Position numbers and translations under genes: made by a program. From Treponema sp. (GTDB lineage Bacteria > Spirochaetota > Spirochaetia > Treponematales > Treponemataceae): a stretch of 62,635 nucleotides of DNA. The notes under the pieces were generated by a model. It had not been told where the DNA came from and ran no database searches. It saw nothing but the letters and a program-made list of their open reading frames with translations. The DNA lies in NCBI GenBank assembly GCA_016296655.1, contig JAEDIW010000011.1:1-62635 (forward strand), read 5' to 3'. Shown here in pieces: positions 42,579-51,507 of this stretch. The stretch's first letter is position 1; every line of letters starts with the position of its first letter.

Positions 42579-43442
42579 ATGAAAAACGAAAAAAATCCAA
42601 TAGAAAAATATTTTCCAGTATTTGTCTTGCCAACTCTGCTTTGTTTTTCCATGTTTTTTTTGATTCCTTTTGTAATGGGACTTGGACTTTCGTTTACTAA
42701 GTTTACGACTGTTACAGACATTACAGGTTTTGTCGGTTTTAAAAACTATATAAGGGTTTTTACAGCAGACAATGAGTTTATTCATGCATTGGGTTTTACG
42801 TCGCTTTTTACAATAGTTTCAATTATAACCGTAAATGTATTTTCCTTTGCACTAGCCCTGCTTCTTACAAAAGAAATAAAGGGAACTAACTTTTTCAGAT
42901 CAGTATTTTTTATGCCGAATCTGATAGGCGGAATCGTTTTGGGCTATATATGGAATCTTTTGATAAACGGTGTACTTTTACATTACGTTGGTAAGGACAT
43001 TTCATTTAAAACACATTACGGTTTCTTTGGACTTGTACTACTTACAAACTGGCAGTTAATCGGCTATATGATGGTAATCTACATTGCAGGTCTTCAGAAT
43101 ATTCCAGGCGACTTGCTTGAAGCTGCACAAATTGACGGTGCATCACCTTTGAGAATTCTTTTTCAGGTAAAGATTCCAATGGTAATGCCTTCAATTACAA
43201 TTTGTATGTTCCTTACACTGTCGAATTCTTTCAAGATGTTCGACCAGAACCTTGCTCTTACAGCTGGTGCTCCTGAAAAAACAACAGAAATGCTTGCCCT
43301 GAACATTTATCAGACTTTCTATAACAGAAATGCAAACTGGCATGGCGTTGCACAGGCAAAGGCCGTTCTTTTCTTCATAATCGTTGCTGTCCTTGCCTAC
43401 ATTCAGTTGAAAATCACTAATAAGAAGGAGATTGAACACTAA
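42579..43442 (+). CDS. Sugar ABC transporter permease, MalF type
   Basis: 287 residues from the ATG at 42579 (site TTGGAG); the frame opens upstream through the leader hairpins, which makes earlier starts unlikely. About six membrane helices, beginning FVLPTLLCFSMFFLIPFVMG. The EAA loop that docks the ATPase is EAAQIDGASPLRILFQVKIP near residue 190. It pairs with the next gene's product. Its TAA overlaps the next ATG by one base. Confidence 0.92.
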   Translation: MKNEKNPIEKYFPVFVLPTLLCFSMFFLIPFVMGLGLSFTKFTTVTDITGFVGFKNYIRVFTADNEFIHALGFTSLFTIVSIITVNVFSFALALLLTKEIKGTNFFRSVFFMPNLIGGIVLGYIWNLLINGVLLHYVGKDISFKTHYGFFGLVLLTNWQLIGYMMVIYIAGLQNIPGDLLEAAQIDGASPLRILFQVKIPMVMPSITICMFLTLSNSFKMFDQNLALTAGAPEKTTEMLALNIYQTFYNRNANWHGVAQAKAVLFFIIVAVLAYIQLKITNKKEIEH

Positions 43443-44284
43443 TGAACACAAAGAAAATTGCCTTAAAAAACAGCCTTACTTTCTGCCTGCTCGTTGCACT
43501 TACAGTTATATTCATATTTCCTATTGTTCTTGTATTTTTAAACTCTTTCAAATCAAGACTTTATGTTTCTACAGTTCCTTTTGCATGGCCGAAAGGAAAT
43601 ATGTATGTAGGTTTTGAAAATTATATTAACGGCATTACTTCATCTGGGTTTGGACTGGCTTTCATCAGATCGGTATTCATAAGCATTGCTTCTGTCTGCC
43701 TGATTATTGTCTGCACATCCATGACAGCATGGTATATCGTCCGGGTTAAGACAAAAATTTCAAAATCTCTTTACTATATTTTTGTATTCAGCATGATTGT
43801 TCCGTTCCAGATGGTAATGTATACAATGACTTATGTTGTTACAGCCATAAATTTTGCAAATGTTTTTGGAATTGTCCTTGTTTATCTTGGATTTGGAGCA
43901 GGACTTTCGGTGTTCATGTTCACAGGATTTATAAAAAGCATTCCTCTAGAAGTTGAAGAAGCAGCAACTATTGACGGATGCAATCCTATACAGACTTATT
44001 TCAAAGTTGTTTTTCCTATGCTGAAATCAACTGCAATTACAGTTTCAATTCTTCAGGCAATGTGGGTTTGGAATGACTACCTTTTGCCATATCTTATTCT
44101 TGGCTCTGATCACAAAACTGTTCCTGTTGCAATTCAGCTTGCAATGCAGGGTGCCTACGGTTCAACTGATTACGGCGGATTTATGGCAATGCTTGTAGTT
44201 TCAATTATTCCAATAATCGCTTTCTATATTTCTTCACAGAAATATATTATAAAAGGTGTAGTTGCTGGTGCTGTAAAAGGCTAA
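43442..44284 (+). CDS. Sugar ABC transporter permease, MalG type
   Basis: 280 residues, about six membrane helices. EAA loop EAATIDGCNPIQTYFKVVFP near residue 180; the end helix and GVVAGAVKG tail are typical of CUT1 MalG-like permeases. No ATPase gene follows: the operon ends at the terminator at 44368, so the importer must use an ATPase encoded elsewhere (MsmK-like sharing is known for this class). Confidence 0.92.
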   Translation: MNTKKIALKNSLTFCLLVALTVIFIFPIVLVFLNSFKSRLYVSTVPFAWPKGNMYVGFENYINGITSSGFGLAFIRSVFISIASVCLIIVCTSMTAWYIVRVKTKISKSLYYIFVFSMIVPFQMVMYTMTYVVTAINFANVFGIVLVYLGFGAGLSVFMFTGFIKSIPLEVEEAATIDGCNPIQTYFKVVFPMLKSTAITVSILQAMWVWNDYLLPYLILGSDHKTVPVAIQLAMQGAYGSTDYGGFMAMLVVSIIPIIAFYISSQKYIIKGVVAGAVKG

Positions 44285-44367
44285 AAACTCATTCAAAAGA
44301 CGACGGGTCAAGACAAGGTTTGCTCAAGTCCTTGACTTCGCTGTTTTTAGGATTTGCAGTAACTTTT

Positions 44368-44416
44368 CAAAAGCTTTTCAGGAGATGTCATGTTTTCTGG
44401 AAAGCTTTTTTTATTT
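44368..44416 (+). terminator. Terminator of the sugar ABC operon
   Basis: AAAAGCTTTTCAG pairs with CTGGAAAGCTTTT and runs into TTTTATTTTA. It lies about 90 bp past the MalG-type stop codon and separates the sugar operon from the efflux operon. Confidence 0.7.
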
Positions 44417-44554
44417 TAAAATTATAAAAAATTAAAAAAAACATCCTGAAATTTCATATTTTTATTCTTCTGTTCAATTATTAAAGGTGTAAAGACAGGA
44501 AGTTCTTTAGTATCTCTCTGGCTTTCAAAAAACTTAGCATGACAGGAGAAAATT

Positions 44555-45970
44555 TTGACAATGAGTTTTTCAAAAAAATCTGCAGGTACTGCCATAGTCG
44601 CCGGAATATTATGCATTTGCCTTGCAGCTTTTGTTTTTTCAAGCAGAAATTTCTTTTTGCAGGAAAAAGAATATGAACAAATAAAAAATGGACAGCTTTC
44701 TGCACAAACTTTATTTCAGAAGCTTCATGATTTTGAAATCCGCAATCCATTGCATTTTGCCTCAAAAGTTGATCTTGCAATTTTGCTTGCAGAAACACAA
44801 CAACTTGACGAAGCAAAGGATTACCTCGAACGTGCAGAAAATATTTTACAAAGTTCTGGCAGAAAAAAAACAACCTCCAAAAGCAGGGCAAGCTTTTACG
44901 AACTTAGTGCGCTTATAAATTTTTTTGAAGGTAATCTTGAAAATGCACTGCTTTATATAGAAGAAGCCTGCAAAATAAAAACCTGGGGCATCCGATGCAA
45001 TTATCTGAAAGGCAGAATTCTGCTTGCCATGGACAGAAAAGAAGAAGCCCTGCAGGCAATGGAAAAGGCATGGGCAAAAGACAAAATTATCAATGCTGAA
45101 GATTTACGGGTTTTCATGTTTCTTACCGCAGAGTTTGAGCAATATCAGCACTGTCTTGAACTTGTAAACCACTATTTTGAAAGTGCAGGATATTTCTACG
45201 GCTTGGGAAAGTTTGCCTCAGAAATTTACGAAAAAAACGGAATGACGTTTGAAGCAGCTTTACTTTCATACCTTGATTTTGAATATCGGTCAGGATTTGA
45301 AGATTTACAGGAAAGTCAAATCCTTTCAAAAATTGAAAAATTTGAGGCATTGGAATCCGAAGAAGCTGGAAAAGCCCGAGAATGTATAAAGGCCATGCTG
45401 AAAAAGGAAAAGCTGCCGCAAATAAAATCAGACTTCTGGCTATATAACTTTTTTTGTGTAAAAAATCAAATAATTACCGAAGAAGAAAATTCTTCACAGC
45501 TAAGTGAATATATTAAATATGAAAAATACTTTCATTCACATCCTGGATACTATTATGACATGTTAAAGGCATTGGAAAACGACATTCCAACGCCTGGAAA
45601 AGAAAAAATCATTGTAAACCTGCTTGAACGCATTATAGAAACAGGCAGAAAATCAAAATATGCAGATGAAGCAAGGCTTGCCTTGGGAAATAAACTTGGA
45701 TTTTCAAGGCAGGACAGTGAAAAAATTCTTCTCCCCCTTGAAACAGAAGCTCTTCTTTTGGAATTCATGGCTGACAGCAGCAAAAAAACGATAAGTCCAA
45801 TTTTTGAACTGCTTGCCCTCCCCGACTGCAAATACGTGTATTCTGCAATTGTATCATTCAGAAACAAAATTACAAATCCTCATGTAAATTCTGCATTAAG
45901 GGAACAGCTTGCTTCAAGTTCAGGCCGATTGAAAGACAGAATTTCTTACATTCTGTCAGGGCAGGCATGA
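44555..45970 (+). CDS. Membrane-anchored TPR-like protein, first gene of the RND operon
   Basis: 471 residues from a TTG at 44555, 6 bases behind GGAG; the ATG at 44561 is too far from it. One N-terminal helix (AGTAIVAGILCICLAAFVFS) anchors a soluble helical body. Paired helices of TPR type are visible: ASKVDLAILLAETQQLDEAK, ASFYELSALINFFEGNLENA and CNYLKGRILLAMDRKEEAL. No enzyme motif. It overlaps the next gene by 4 bp (ATGA). It probably supports assembly of the envelope complex encoded downstream. Confidence 0.72.
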   Translation: MTMSFSKKSAGTAIVAGILCICLAAFVFSSRNFFLQEKEYEQIKNGQLSAQTLFQKLHDFEIRNPLHFASKVDLAILLAETQQLDEAKDYLERAENILQSSGRKKTTSKSRASFYELSALINFFEGNLENALLYIEEACKIKTWGIRCNYLKGRILLAMDRKEEALQAMEKAWAKDKIINAEDLRVFMFLTAEFEQYQHCLELVNHYFESAGYFYGLGKFASEIYEKNGMTFEAALLSYLDFEYRSGFEDLQESQILSKIEKFEALESEEAGKARECIKAMLKKEKLPQIKSDFWLYNFFCVKNQIITEEENSSQLSEYIKYEKYFHSHPGYYYDMLKALENDIPTPGKEKIIVNLLERIIETGRKSKYADEARLALGNKLGFSRQDSEKILLPLETEALLLEFMADSSKKTISPIFELLALPDCKYVYSAIVSFRNKITNPHVNSALREQLASSSGRLKDRISYILSGQA

Positions 45971-46614
45971 TAATGACAAAAAAAATGATTGCTTTAAGCC
46001 TGATTTTTGCTGTAGTTCTAGGATTATGCTCATGCTCAGATAAAAACATGGCGCAACAGCACTACATTCAGGCTGTAAATGCATATTCGGCTAAAAACTT
46101 TGATATGGCATTTGATTTTATTCAGCAAAGTCTGGCATCTGACAAAAATTTTCATGAAGCCTCGCTTTTAAAAATAAAAATTCTCTACTTTCAGGATAAA
46201 AATAAAGAAGCGCTAAGGACTGCAGAAGCAATCCTAAAAAAGTATCCTGAATTTACAGAAGCAAAATTATGGCTGATCAGGCTTTTCATTCAATGCGAAG
46301 AATATGAAAAGGCTCAAACAGCATTAAAAAGAGAAATAAGTTTCAACTATTCTGACTGGCGCTTTTACCATCTGTATGCACTTTTAGGCGAAAAGCAGAA
46401 AAATTTTGAATTACGCATGGCAATGGAAAAAAAGGCAGAGCAGTTTCTGCAGGAAAGCAGCAAAGTTTACATGGACATTGCAACCTTTTGGTTGCAATTA
46501 GAACAAAGGAATCGTGCCATTGATTATTTGGAGAAAGCCAGAATTCTGTTTCCCGAAGCTGAAAATTTTGATTCAGTCATAAAATACATAAAAAATGGAG
46601 AGGACTTACAATGA
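45967..46614 (+). CDS. TPR lipoprotein of the RND operon
   Basis: 215 residues. Signal peptide with a lipobox near GLCSC. At least four TPR-like helix pairs follow, such as AVNAYSAKNFDMAFDFIQQS and EAKLWLIRLFIQCEEYEKAQ. The start overlaps the previous stop and the end overlaps the next start by 4 bp, so it is part of one translationally linked operon. Likely a scaffold in the periplasm. Confidence 0.75.
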   Translation: MIMTKKMIALSLIFAVVLGLCSCSDKNMAQQHYIQAVNAYSAKNFDMAFDFIQQSLASDKNFHEASLLKIKILYFQDKNKEALRTAEAILKKYPEFTEAKLWLIRLFIQCEEYEKAQTALKREISFNYSDWRFYHLYALLGEKQKNFELRMAMEKKAEQFLQESSKVYMDIATFWLQLEQRNRAIDYLEKARILFPEAENFDSVIKYIKNGEDLQ

Positions 46615-47123
46615 AAACAAAAAATTTATTCAACTGTCTGTCAGTCATCGTACTTTTGCAGATTTTTCTGTGGACTTCCTGCGCAAGCGGAACAAACATT
46701 TCTTTCAACGGCAGCGAAGACATTCAATATGAAAATATAACTGTAAAAAATGTAAAGATTACACTCGACCATACTCCAGAAAGCAATTTAGAAGAACAAA
46801 TTATCCGGCTTTCTCAGAATTTACTGCATGCTGCACAAAATAAGGCTCAGGATTCTGCAGGGAAAATCAGGCAGGGTAAGCAGGAAGGTAAAGTTTATCT
46901 GGACATCATGGTAAATCAAAGAAGCTTTCTAAAAGGAACTTCCATTTTAAATGGCATTTTCTTTTCACTGTCCTTTACAGATGCACAGACAGGTCAGCAG
47001 ATTGCCTTGATTAACGAATATTATCAGGGAAAAGAAAGCGCAGTTTCAACTTTTATTCAGGAAAAGTTTTTAAAAAAAGCAATTCAGCAATATTTTAAGG
47101 CTGCATCAGAAAAAGCAAAGTGA
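46611..47123 (+). CDS. Lipoprotein of unknown function in the RND operon
   Basis: 170 residues. Signal peptide with lipobox TSC (LWTSCASG). The mature part has a beta-rich centre (VYLDIMVNQRSFLKGTSILN) and a helical tail; I do not recognise a family. The site GGAGAGG precedes an ATG that overlaps the previous stop. Its place before the TolC-like gene suggests an envelope accessory role. Confidence 0.65.
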   Translation: MKTKNLFNCLSVIVLLQIFLWTSCASGTNISFNGSEDIQYENITVKNVKITLDHTPESNLEEQIIRLSQNLLHAAQNKAQDSAGKIRQGKQEGKVYLDIMVNQRSFLKGTSILNGIFFSLSFTDAQTGQQIALINEYYQGKESAVSTFIQEKFLKKAIQQYFKAASEKAK

Positions 47124-48592
47124 AAATTATGGAATCATTCAGAAGAACAAAGGACATCCAAAAGTCAACAAAACTGAAAACCACTAAAGGCTCGGCAAAT
47201 ACAATCCCAAAACATGCAGCGGGCAAAAAAATTCTGTGCTTTTTTTATGGGCTAAGCACGTTTTTGGCAGTGAATGCAGAAATTACTTTTTCCAAGGCAG
47301 AAGATGCCGTTTTATTTGCAAAACTGCATGCCAGGGAAAAAATAATAGAAAAGGAGCTTATTCTTGAAAACATGCACAAGACAAAACTGAATGTTCAGGA
47401 TTTTTTACCGCATCTGAGCATTTCATTTTCAGAATCGAATTCTGTAAATCCAGGTGCAAATGACACAAAAACAAAAAACCTGCAATTCAGCTTAAATCAT
47501 ACAGTTATAAATCCAGGCCGAAAACTCAAGTATAATCTGGCAAAAATAGAAGCTCTGTATGCTTACAAAGAAAATCAGCTTAACTGGCAAAATTTTGAAA
47601 ATGAAATTGCAGAAACTTATTTCAACTGCCTCTTAGCGCGTCAAGTCCTTGCTCTTAAAACAGAATTGCTTGAAAAAACAATGGAAGAAGAGAAAATTCT
47701 GCATAAACAATTTCAGCTTGGAATGTTGCTGGAAACTGATTTTCTGGAATACATGACCTCTGTACTGCAAATTGAAAATCAAAGGACCGAAGCCGAAAAA
47801 AATTACAAAATTCAAAAAGGCATATTAAATCTTGCTCTAGGGCTTGAAGAATTTGCAGAAATTGAATTCAGAGATCCTCTTACACCAGAGGCAGAAAATT
47901 CAGAACTTGAAGAACATTCAAAAAGCATCTGGAACATCGTAAAAAACAGAAGCATTGAACTTCAAAAGCAGGATATGGCCATAGAATATTCTCGCAAACA
48001 GCAAAAATATTCAGACGCATGGTATCTGCCAAATTTTTCAATAAAACCATCTGTAAGTTTTTCAGGAGAAGATTTTCCGCTTGCAAAGCCAAATTATTCT
48101 TTTCAAATGAGTTTTAGTTTTGAAAATATTCCGTTTGCCCCGGTTTCAATTTCAAATAATTACAGTTTTTCAGACAAAAAGCTCACTGGTGTTTCAAATT
48201 CAGGAAGCACAAACAGTTTCTGCCAGGTCACCTACTTATCAGACAAAAGAACTGCAAAATTGACCTTGCTTCAGCAGCAGATTCAGCGTCAGGACAATGA
48301 AAAAAAAATGTATTCCAACTTGTATCAGCAGATTGTAACACATGACAACTATTTGAAAAAAATCACCCTGCTTGAAAACACAAAGAAAATTCAGGAAAAA
48401 CGTCTGGAATTTTCAAAGATGCAGACTGAACAGGGCTTTATAAAGCCAATTAAATATCTGGAACAGTTGATTGAACTGTCAGATACAAAAAATTCACTGC
48501 TGCAGGCAAAAATACAGACAATTGCAGCAGAGCGGATTATCGCAATTTTAACAGGAATACCATTCAAGGAGCTCATAAATGCAATTTATTGA
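47120..48592 (+). CDS. TolC-like outer-membrane efflux channel
   Basis: 490 residues if the GTG at 47120 is used; an ATG at 47129 is also possible. A signal-like segment lies at about 35-53 (KILCFFYGLSTFLAVNA). Long paired helices follow in the two-repeat TolC layout: LAKIEALYAYKENQLNWQNF and ETYFNCLLARQVLALKTELL, then a second set ending near AKIQTIAAERIIAILTGIPF. Strand-rich pieces between them would form the barrel. In an operon with a fusion protein and two RND pumps it supplies the exit duct. Divergent from E. coli TolC. Confidence 0.85.
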   Translation: MKIMESFRRTKDIQKSTKLKTTKGSANTIPKHAAGKKILCFFYGLSTFLAVNAEITFSKAEDAVLFAKLHAREKIIEKELILENMHKTKLNVQDFLPHLSISFSESNSVNPGANDTKTKNLQFSLNHTVINPGRKLKYNLAKIEALYAYKENQLNWQNFENEIAETYFNCLLARQVLALKTELLEKTMEEEKILHKQFQLGMLLETDFLEYMTSVLQIENQRTEAEKNYKIQKGILNLALGLEEFAEIEFRDPLTPEAENSELEEHSKSIWNIVKNRSIELQKQDMAIEYSRKQQKYSDAWYLPNFSIKPSVSFSGEDFPLAKPNYSFQMSFSFENIPFAPVSISNNYSFSDKKLTGVSNSGSTNSFCQVTYLSDKRTAKLTLLQQQIQRQDNEKKMYSNLYQQIVTHDNYLKKITLLENTKKIQEKRLEFSKMQTEQGFIKPIKYLEQLIELSDTKNSLLQAKIQTIAAERIIAILTGIPFKELINAIY

Positions 48593-49985
48593 ACGCAAAA
48601 CTAATGTAAAACGAAAAAATCTGAGAAAAAAATCTGTTTCAGGCATAATATTCTTGTCTTTTTCAGTTTTTGTTTTTCAACAGTTGTTTATCTCTTGTTC
48701 TTCTGCAAAAAAAGCAAGGGATGAACTGCAGGCAAGAAAAGTTTCTACCGTAACAGCAAAAAAGGAAACGAAAGAAAACAATATTTCCAGTTTTGGAACA
48801 ATTACCTATAAAACAAAACATGATGTTTCTGCCATGCCAAACGGAACAATCGCCAGAATTTTTGTAAAAGAAGGCGATTTTGTGAAAAAAGGTCAAAAGC
48901 TTGCCGTTCTAAAAAATGTTCAGCTTGAAATTCAAAAGGAACAGTATGAAAATGCACTTGAATCGGCAAAGGCCTCTCTCAAAGTTGCACAATCAGCTTT
49001 ACGTGAAGAAAAACTGGCAGTTGAAAGCAAACTTTTAAATCTTGAAAAACAAACGATTTCTGTATTACAGCAGGAAAATGAATATGAAAATTCTTTTCAA
49101 CTTCATCAAAAAAATGCACAGCTTCATGAAATAGGAGGAATTACAGATGTAGCATTTAAAAATGAAGAAATTTCGCTTCAGGCACTAAAAAATCAGATAG
49201 AAATTGCAAAAAAAGAGATTGAAATTACTTCCTTGGGTTTACGGGATTCCGACATAATTGCAGCTGGCTTTCAGATTCCTCAGGATTCTGAAAGTAAAAA
49301 AGAGCTTCTGATAAAACTGAATACTCAATCCGTGCAGGCACAAGTTGATTCAGCAAACGCAAATGTGAACAATGCAGAAAAAAGCCTGCAGTCAATAAAC
49401 AGGCTTATAGATGAACTGATTGTAAAAGCTGAGGTTTCCGGTATTATCGGAGTAAAAAACTTTGAAGAAGGCGAATACGTCAGTGAAAATACAGCAATTT
49501 TTACAATTTTAAATACATCAGATGTTTTTGCAGTTTTTACAATTCAGGAAAAAGACATTGAGCAGTACTGCGCAGGAACTCAAGTTTCCATTGAAATTCC
49601 TTCAATAAATAAAAAGTATGATTCAAAAATTTCAGAAGTTTCGCCAATTGCAGACTTTCAAAGCGGAAATTTTACAGTAAAGGCCATCATCAACAATCCT
49701 GACAATTCCATGAAGCCGGGAATGTTTGTAAAAAGCACAATATTAGAAAAAAATTCTCAAAAATTTTTAGTATTGCCAGAATCAGCGCTTATAAAATCAG
49801 CTGAAAACGAAAAAGAAAACAAAGTATTTATAGTATCAAACGGTCATGCAGTCCTGCAAAAAATTGAAATTGACTCAATCGAAAGCAATAAACTTTGGAT
49901 TCTAAGTGGCATTTCTGAAGAAATGGAAATAATAGATAATCCTCCGCCATTTTTAAAGGAAGGTGAATATGTTGTCACAAAATAA
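48579..49985 (+). CDS. RND membrane-fusion (HlyD/AcrA-like) lipoprotein
   Basis: 468 residues; the ATG follows AAGGAG and overlaps the TolC-like gene by 14 bp. Signal peptide with lipobox FISC. The lipoyl-like hairpin shows VSAMPNGTIARIFVKEGDFV followed by KKGQKLAVLKN. A long coiled-coil pair (about residues 105-270, e.g. ENALESAKASLKVAQSALRE) is followed by the second lipoyl half (LIVKAEVSGIIGVKNFEEGE), a beta barrel (AVFTIQEKDIEQYCAGTQVS) and a membrane-proximal domain. It joins the pump to the TolC-like channel. Confidence 0.9.
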   Translation: MQFIERKTNVKRKNLRKKSVSGIIFLSFSVFVFQQLFISCSSAKKARDELQARKVSTVTAKKETKENNISSFGTITYKTKHDVSAMPNGTIARIFVKEGDFVKKGQKLAVLKNVQLEIQKEQYENALESAKASLKVAQSALREEKLAVESKLLNLEKQTISVLQQENEYENSFQLHQKNAQLHEIGGITDVAFKNEEISLQALKNQIEIAKKEIEITSLGLRDSDIIAAGFQIPQDSESKKELLIKLNTQSVQAQVDSANANVNNAEKSLQSINRLIDELIVKAEVSGIIGVKNFEEGEYVSENTAIFTILNTSDVFAVFTIQEKDIEQYCAGTQVSIEIPSINKKYDSKISEVSPIADFQSGNFTVKAIINNPDNSMKPGMFVKSTILEKNSQKFLVLPESALIKSAENEKENKVFIVSNGHAVLQKIEIDSIESNKLWILSGISEEMEIIDNPPPFLKEGEYVVTK

Positions 49986-51507
49986 ACTTTGCAGACAAAA
50001 CGCACAAAAGTACAAAGCCCTGCAACTTCAAAAAAACTTTGGAAATTATGATGTAAAAAGCTTTTCACGAGTGCTTCAATTTCCACTGTGCAGCATTTTT
50101 TTCTGCATATTTGTAGTCCTATGCCAGAGTTCATGTTCAATCGTCAGTTTTGAAAATGAAGGAGTTAAATGTTCTATAAATTCTGAGCAGTGCGAATTTT
50201 ATGGAAGCTCAATAGAATTTTATTTTTCATCCCAACCAGACAAATATCAGGCAGAAAGGAGCATAAGTCTGTTGGCAGACAATAAGGCCGAAGAATTGAT
50301 TTTTTCATGGAACAAAACAGTTCTTTCAATAACTCCAGCAATCGGCTGGTCAAAAGGGCGGAACTACAAACTGTCATTTAACGGGCAAATTACCATCAAT
50401 ACAAGCAGTATTTCTGTTAATATCGTGCGTTCTTTCTTATATGGAAAAGGCGCAGAGCAGCTTCTCTTTTTAAGAAATGAGTCAAACCTTTTTCCAAAAA
50501 ATTCAAATGAGCCTCTGATTTTAAAATTCAGCAAACCAATAGAAAAAACTTCCTTTCTAACTAATTTTTCAATCTCTCCAAATGCAGAAAATGAAATTAC
50601 TTTTTCACAAGATAACACAGAAGTTCTTATTACACCAAAAGATCAATGGGAATACAACACTTTGTACAGCTGGGGTTTTGAAAACATACAGTCAAATGAC
50701 AATTATTTCTGTAAGACCTCAGAAAGCGGAAACTTTTCACCTTTTTCAGATTCAACCATTCCCGAAATTACAAATATCTTTCCAATAAAAGAGTTTCAAG
50801 GTAAGGCAGAGTATTTAAAGGAAATGCAAATTGATAAAAATCTCTCAGAAGAAGACGGCATAGGATTTTCATTTTCCAAGCCAATGGATTTTGACTCAAT
50901 AAAAAACGGAATAAGTTTTGAACCTGCAATCTCAGGATATGTCAAAAAATTGGACGAAGATGGAAAAGAATTTGCTTTTTTTCCGACCGAAACCTATAAA
51001 GTAAATGAAAAATATTCAATCTGCCTGTCAAACAGCATAAAAGACATCCATGCAATCCAATTATTCGAAGAAAAAAGATTCTTTTTCACTTCTTCACTCA
51101 ACTTTCTGCAAATTGAAAAAATTGACGTCAATGGAGAAGTGATGAATTTGACAGATTTGCAAGGACAAAAATGTCCGGCAATCAAAAATCTTGAATCAAA
51201 ATATGAATTAACTGTAAATATCTGCTTTTCAACAGTGATAAAGCCAGAAAATCAAAATCTAGCCGTAAAAAAAATCAACATGTCCCTGCTTTTTCCAGCA
51301 ACATCGGAAAGTCCTGTGCAAACACAAATCCAATGGAACAATTCAGGAAATAGAGTTTCACTTACATGGGAAAATTTTTCCATAGAAACTGCCGACGTAG
51401 AATCTTTCTACAAACTTCAGATTATTGGTGGAAAAAACGGGATAAATAACGGCTTCGGAGAATACATGGAGGATGACTTATGTATAATGCTAAAACCTGT
51501 AATTTAA
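49969..51507 (+). CDS. Lipoprotein with SbsA-like Ig domains, copy 1
   Basis: 512 residues from the ATG at 49969 behind GGAAGGTG; a GTG at 49963 is also in frame. Overlaps the fusion-protein gene. After a basic N-terminal segment, the hydrophobic helix and a CQSSC lipobox suggest a lipoprotein. The body contains SbsA/Big_5-type Ig modules: EPLILKFSKPIEKTSFLTNF with an ITPKDQWEYNTLY strand pair, and GIGFSFSKPMDFDSIKNGIS. Related to the next gene. Such proteins are not standard parts of RND systems. Confidence 0.75.
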   Translation: MLSQNKLCRQNAQKYKALQLQKNFGNYDVKSFSRVLQFPLCSIFFCIFVVLCQSSCSIVSFENEGVKCSINSEQCEFYGSSIEFYFSSQPDKYQAERSISLLADNKAEELIFSWNKTVLSITPAIGWSKGRNYKLSFNGQITINTSSISVNIVRSFLYGKGAEQLLFLRNESNLFPKNSNEPLILKFSKPIEKTSFLTNFSISPNAENEITFSQDNTEVLITPKDQWEYNTLYSWGFENIQSNDNYFCKTSESGNFSPFSDSTIPEITNIFPIKEFQGKAEYLKEMQIDKNLSEEDGIGFSFSKPMDFDSIKNGISFEPAISGYVKKLDEDGKEFAFFPTETYKVNEKYSICLSNSIKDIHAIQLFEEKRFFFTSSLNFLQIEKIDVNGEVMNLTDLQGQKCPAIKNLESKYELTVNICFSTVIKPENQNLAVKKINMSLLFPATSESPVQTQIQWNNSGNRVSLTWENFSIETADVESFYKLQIIGGKNGINNGFGEYMEDDLCIMLKPVI

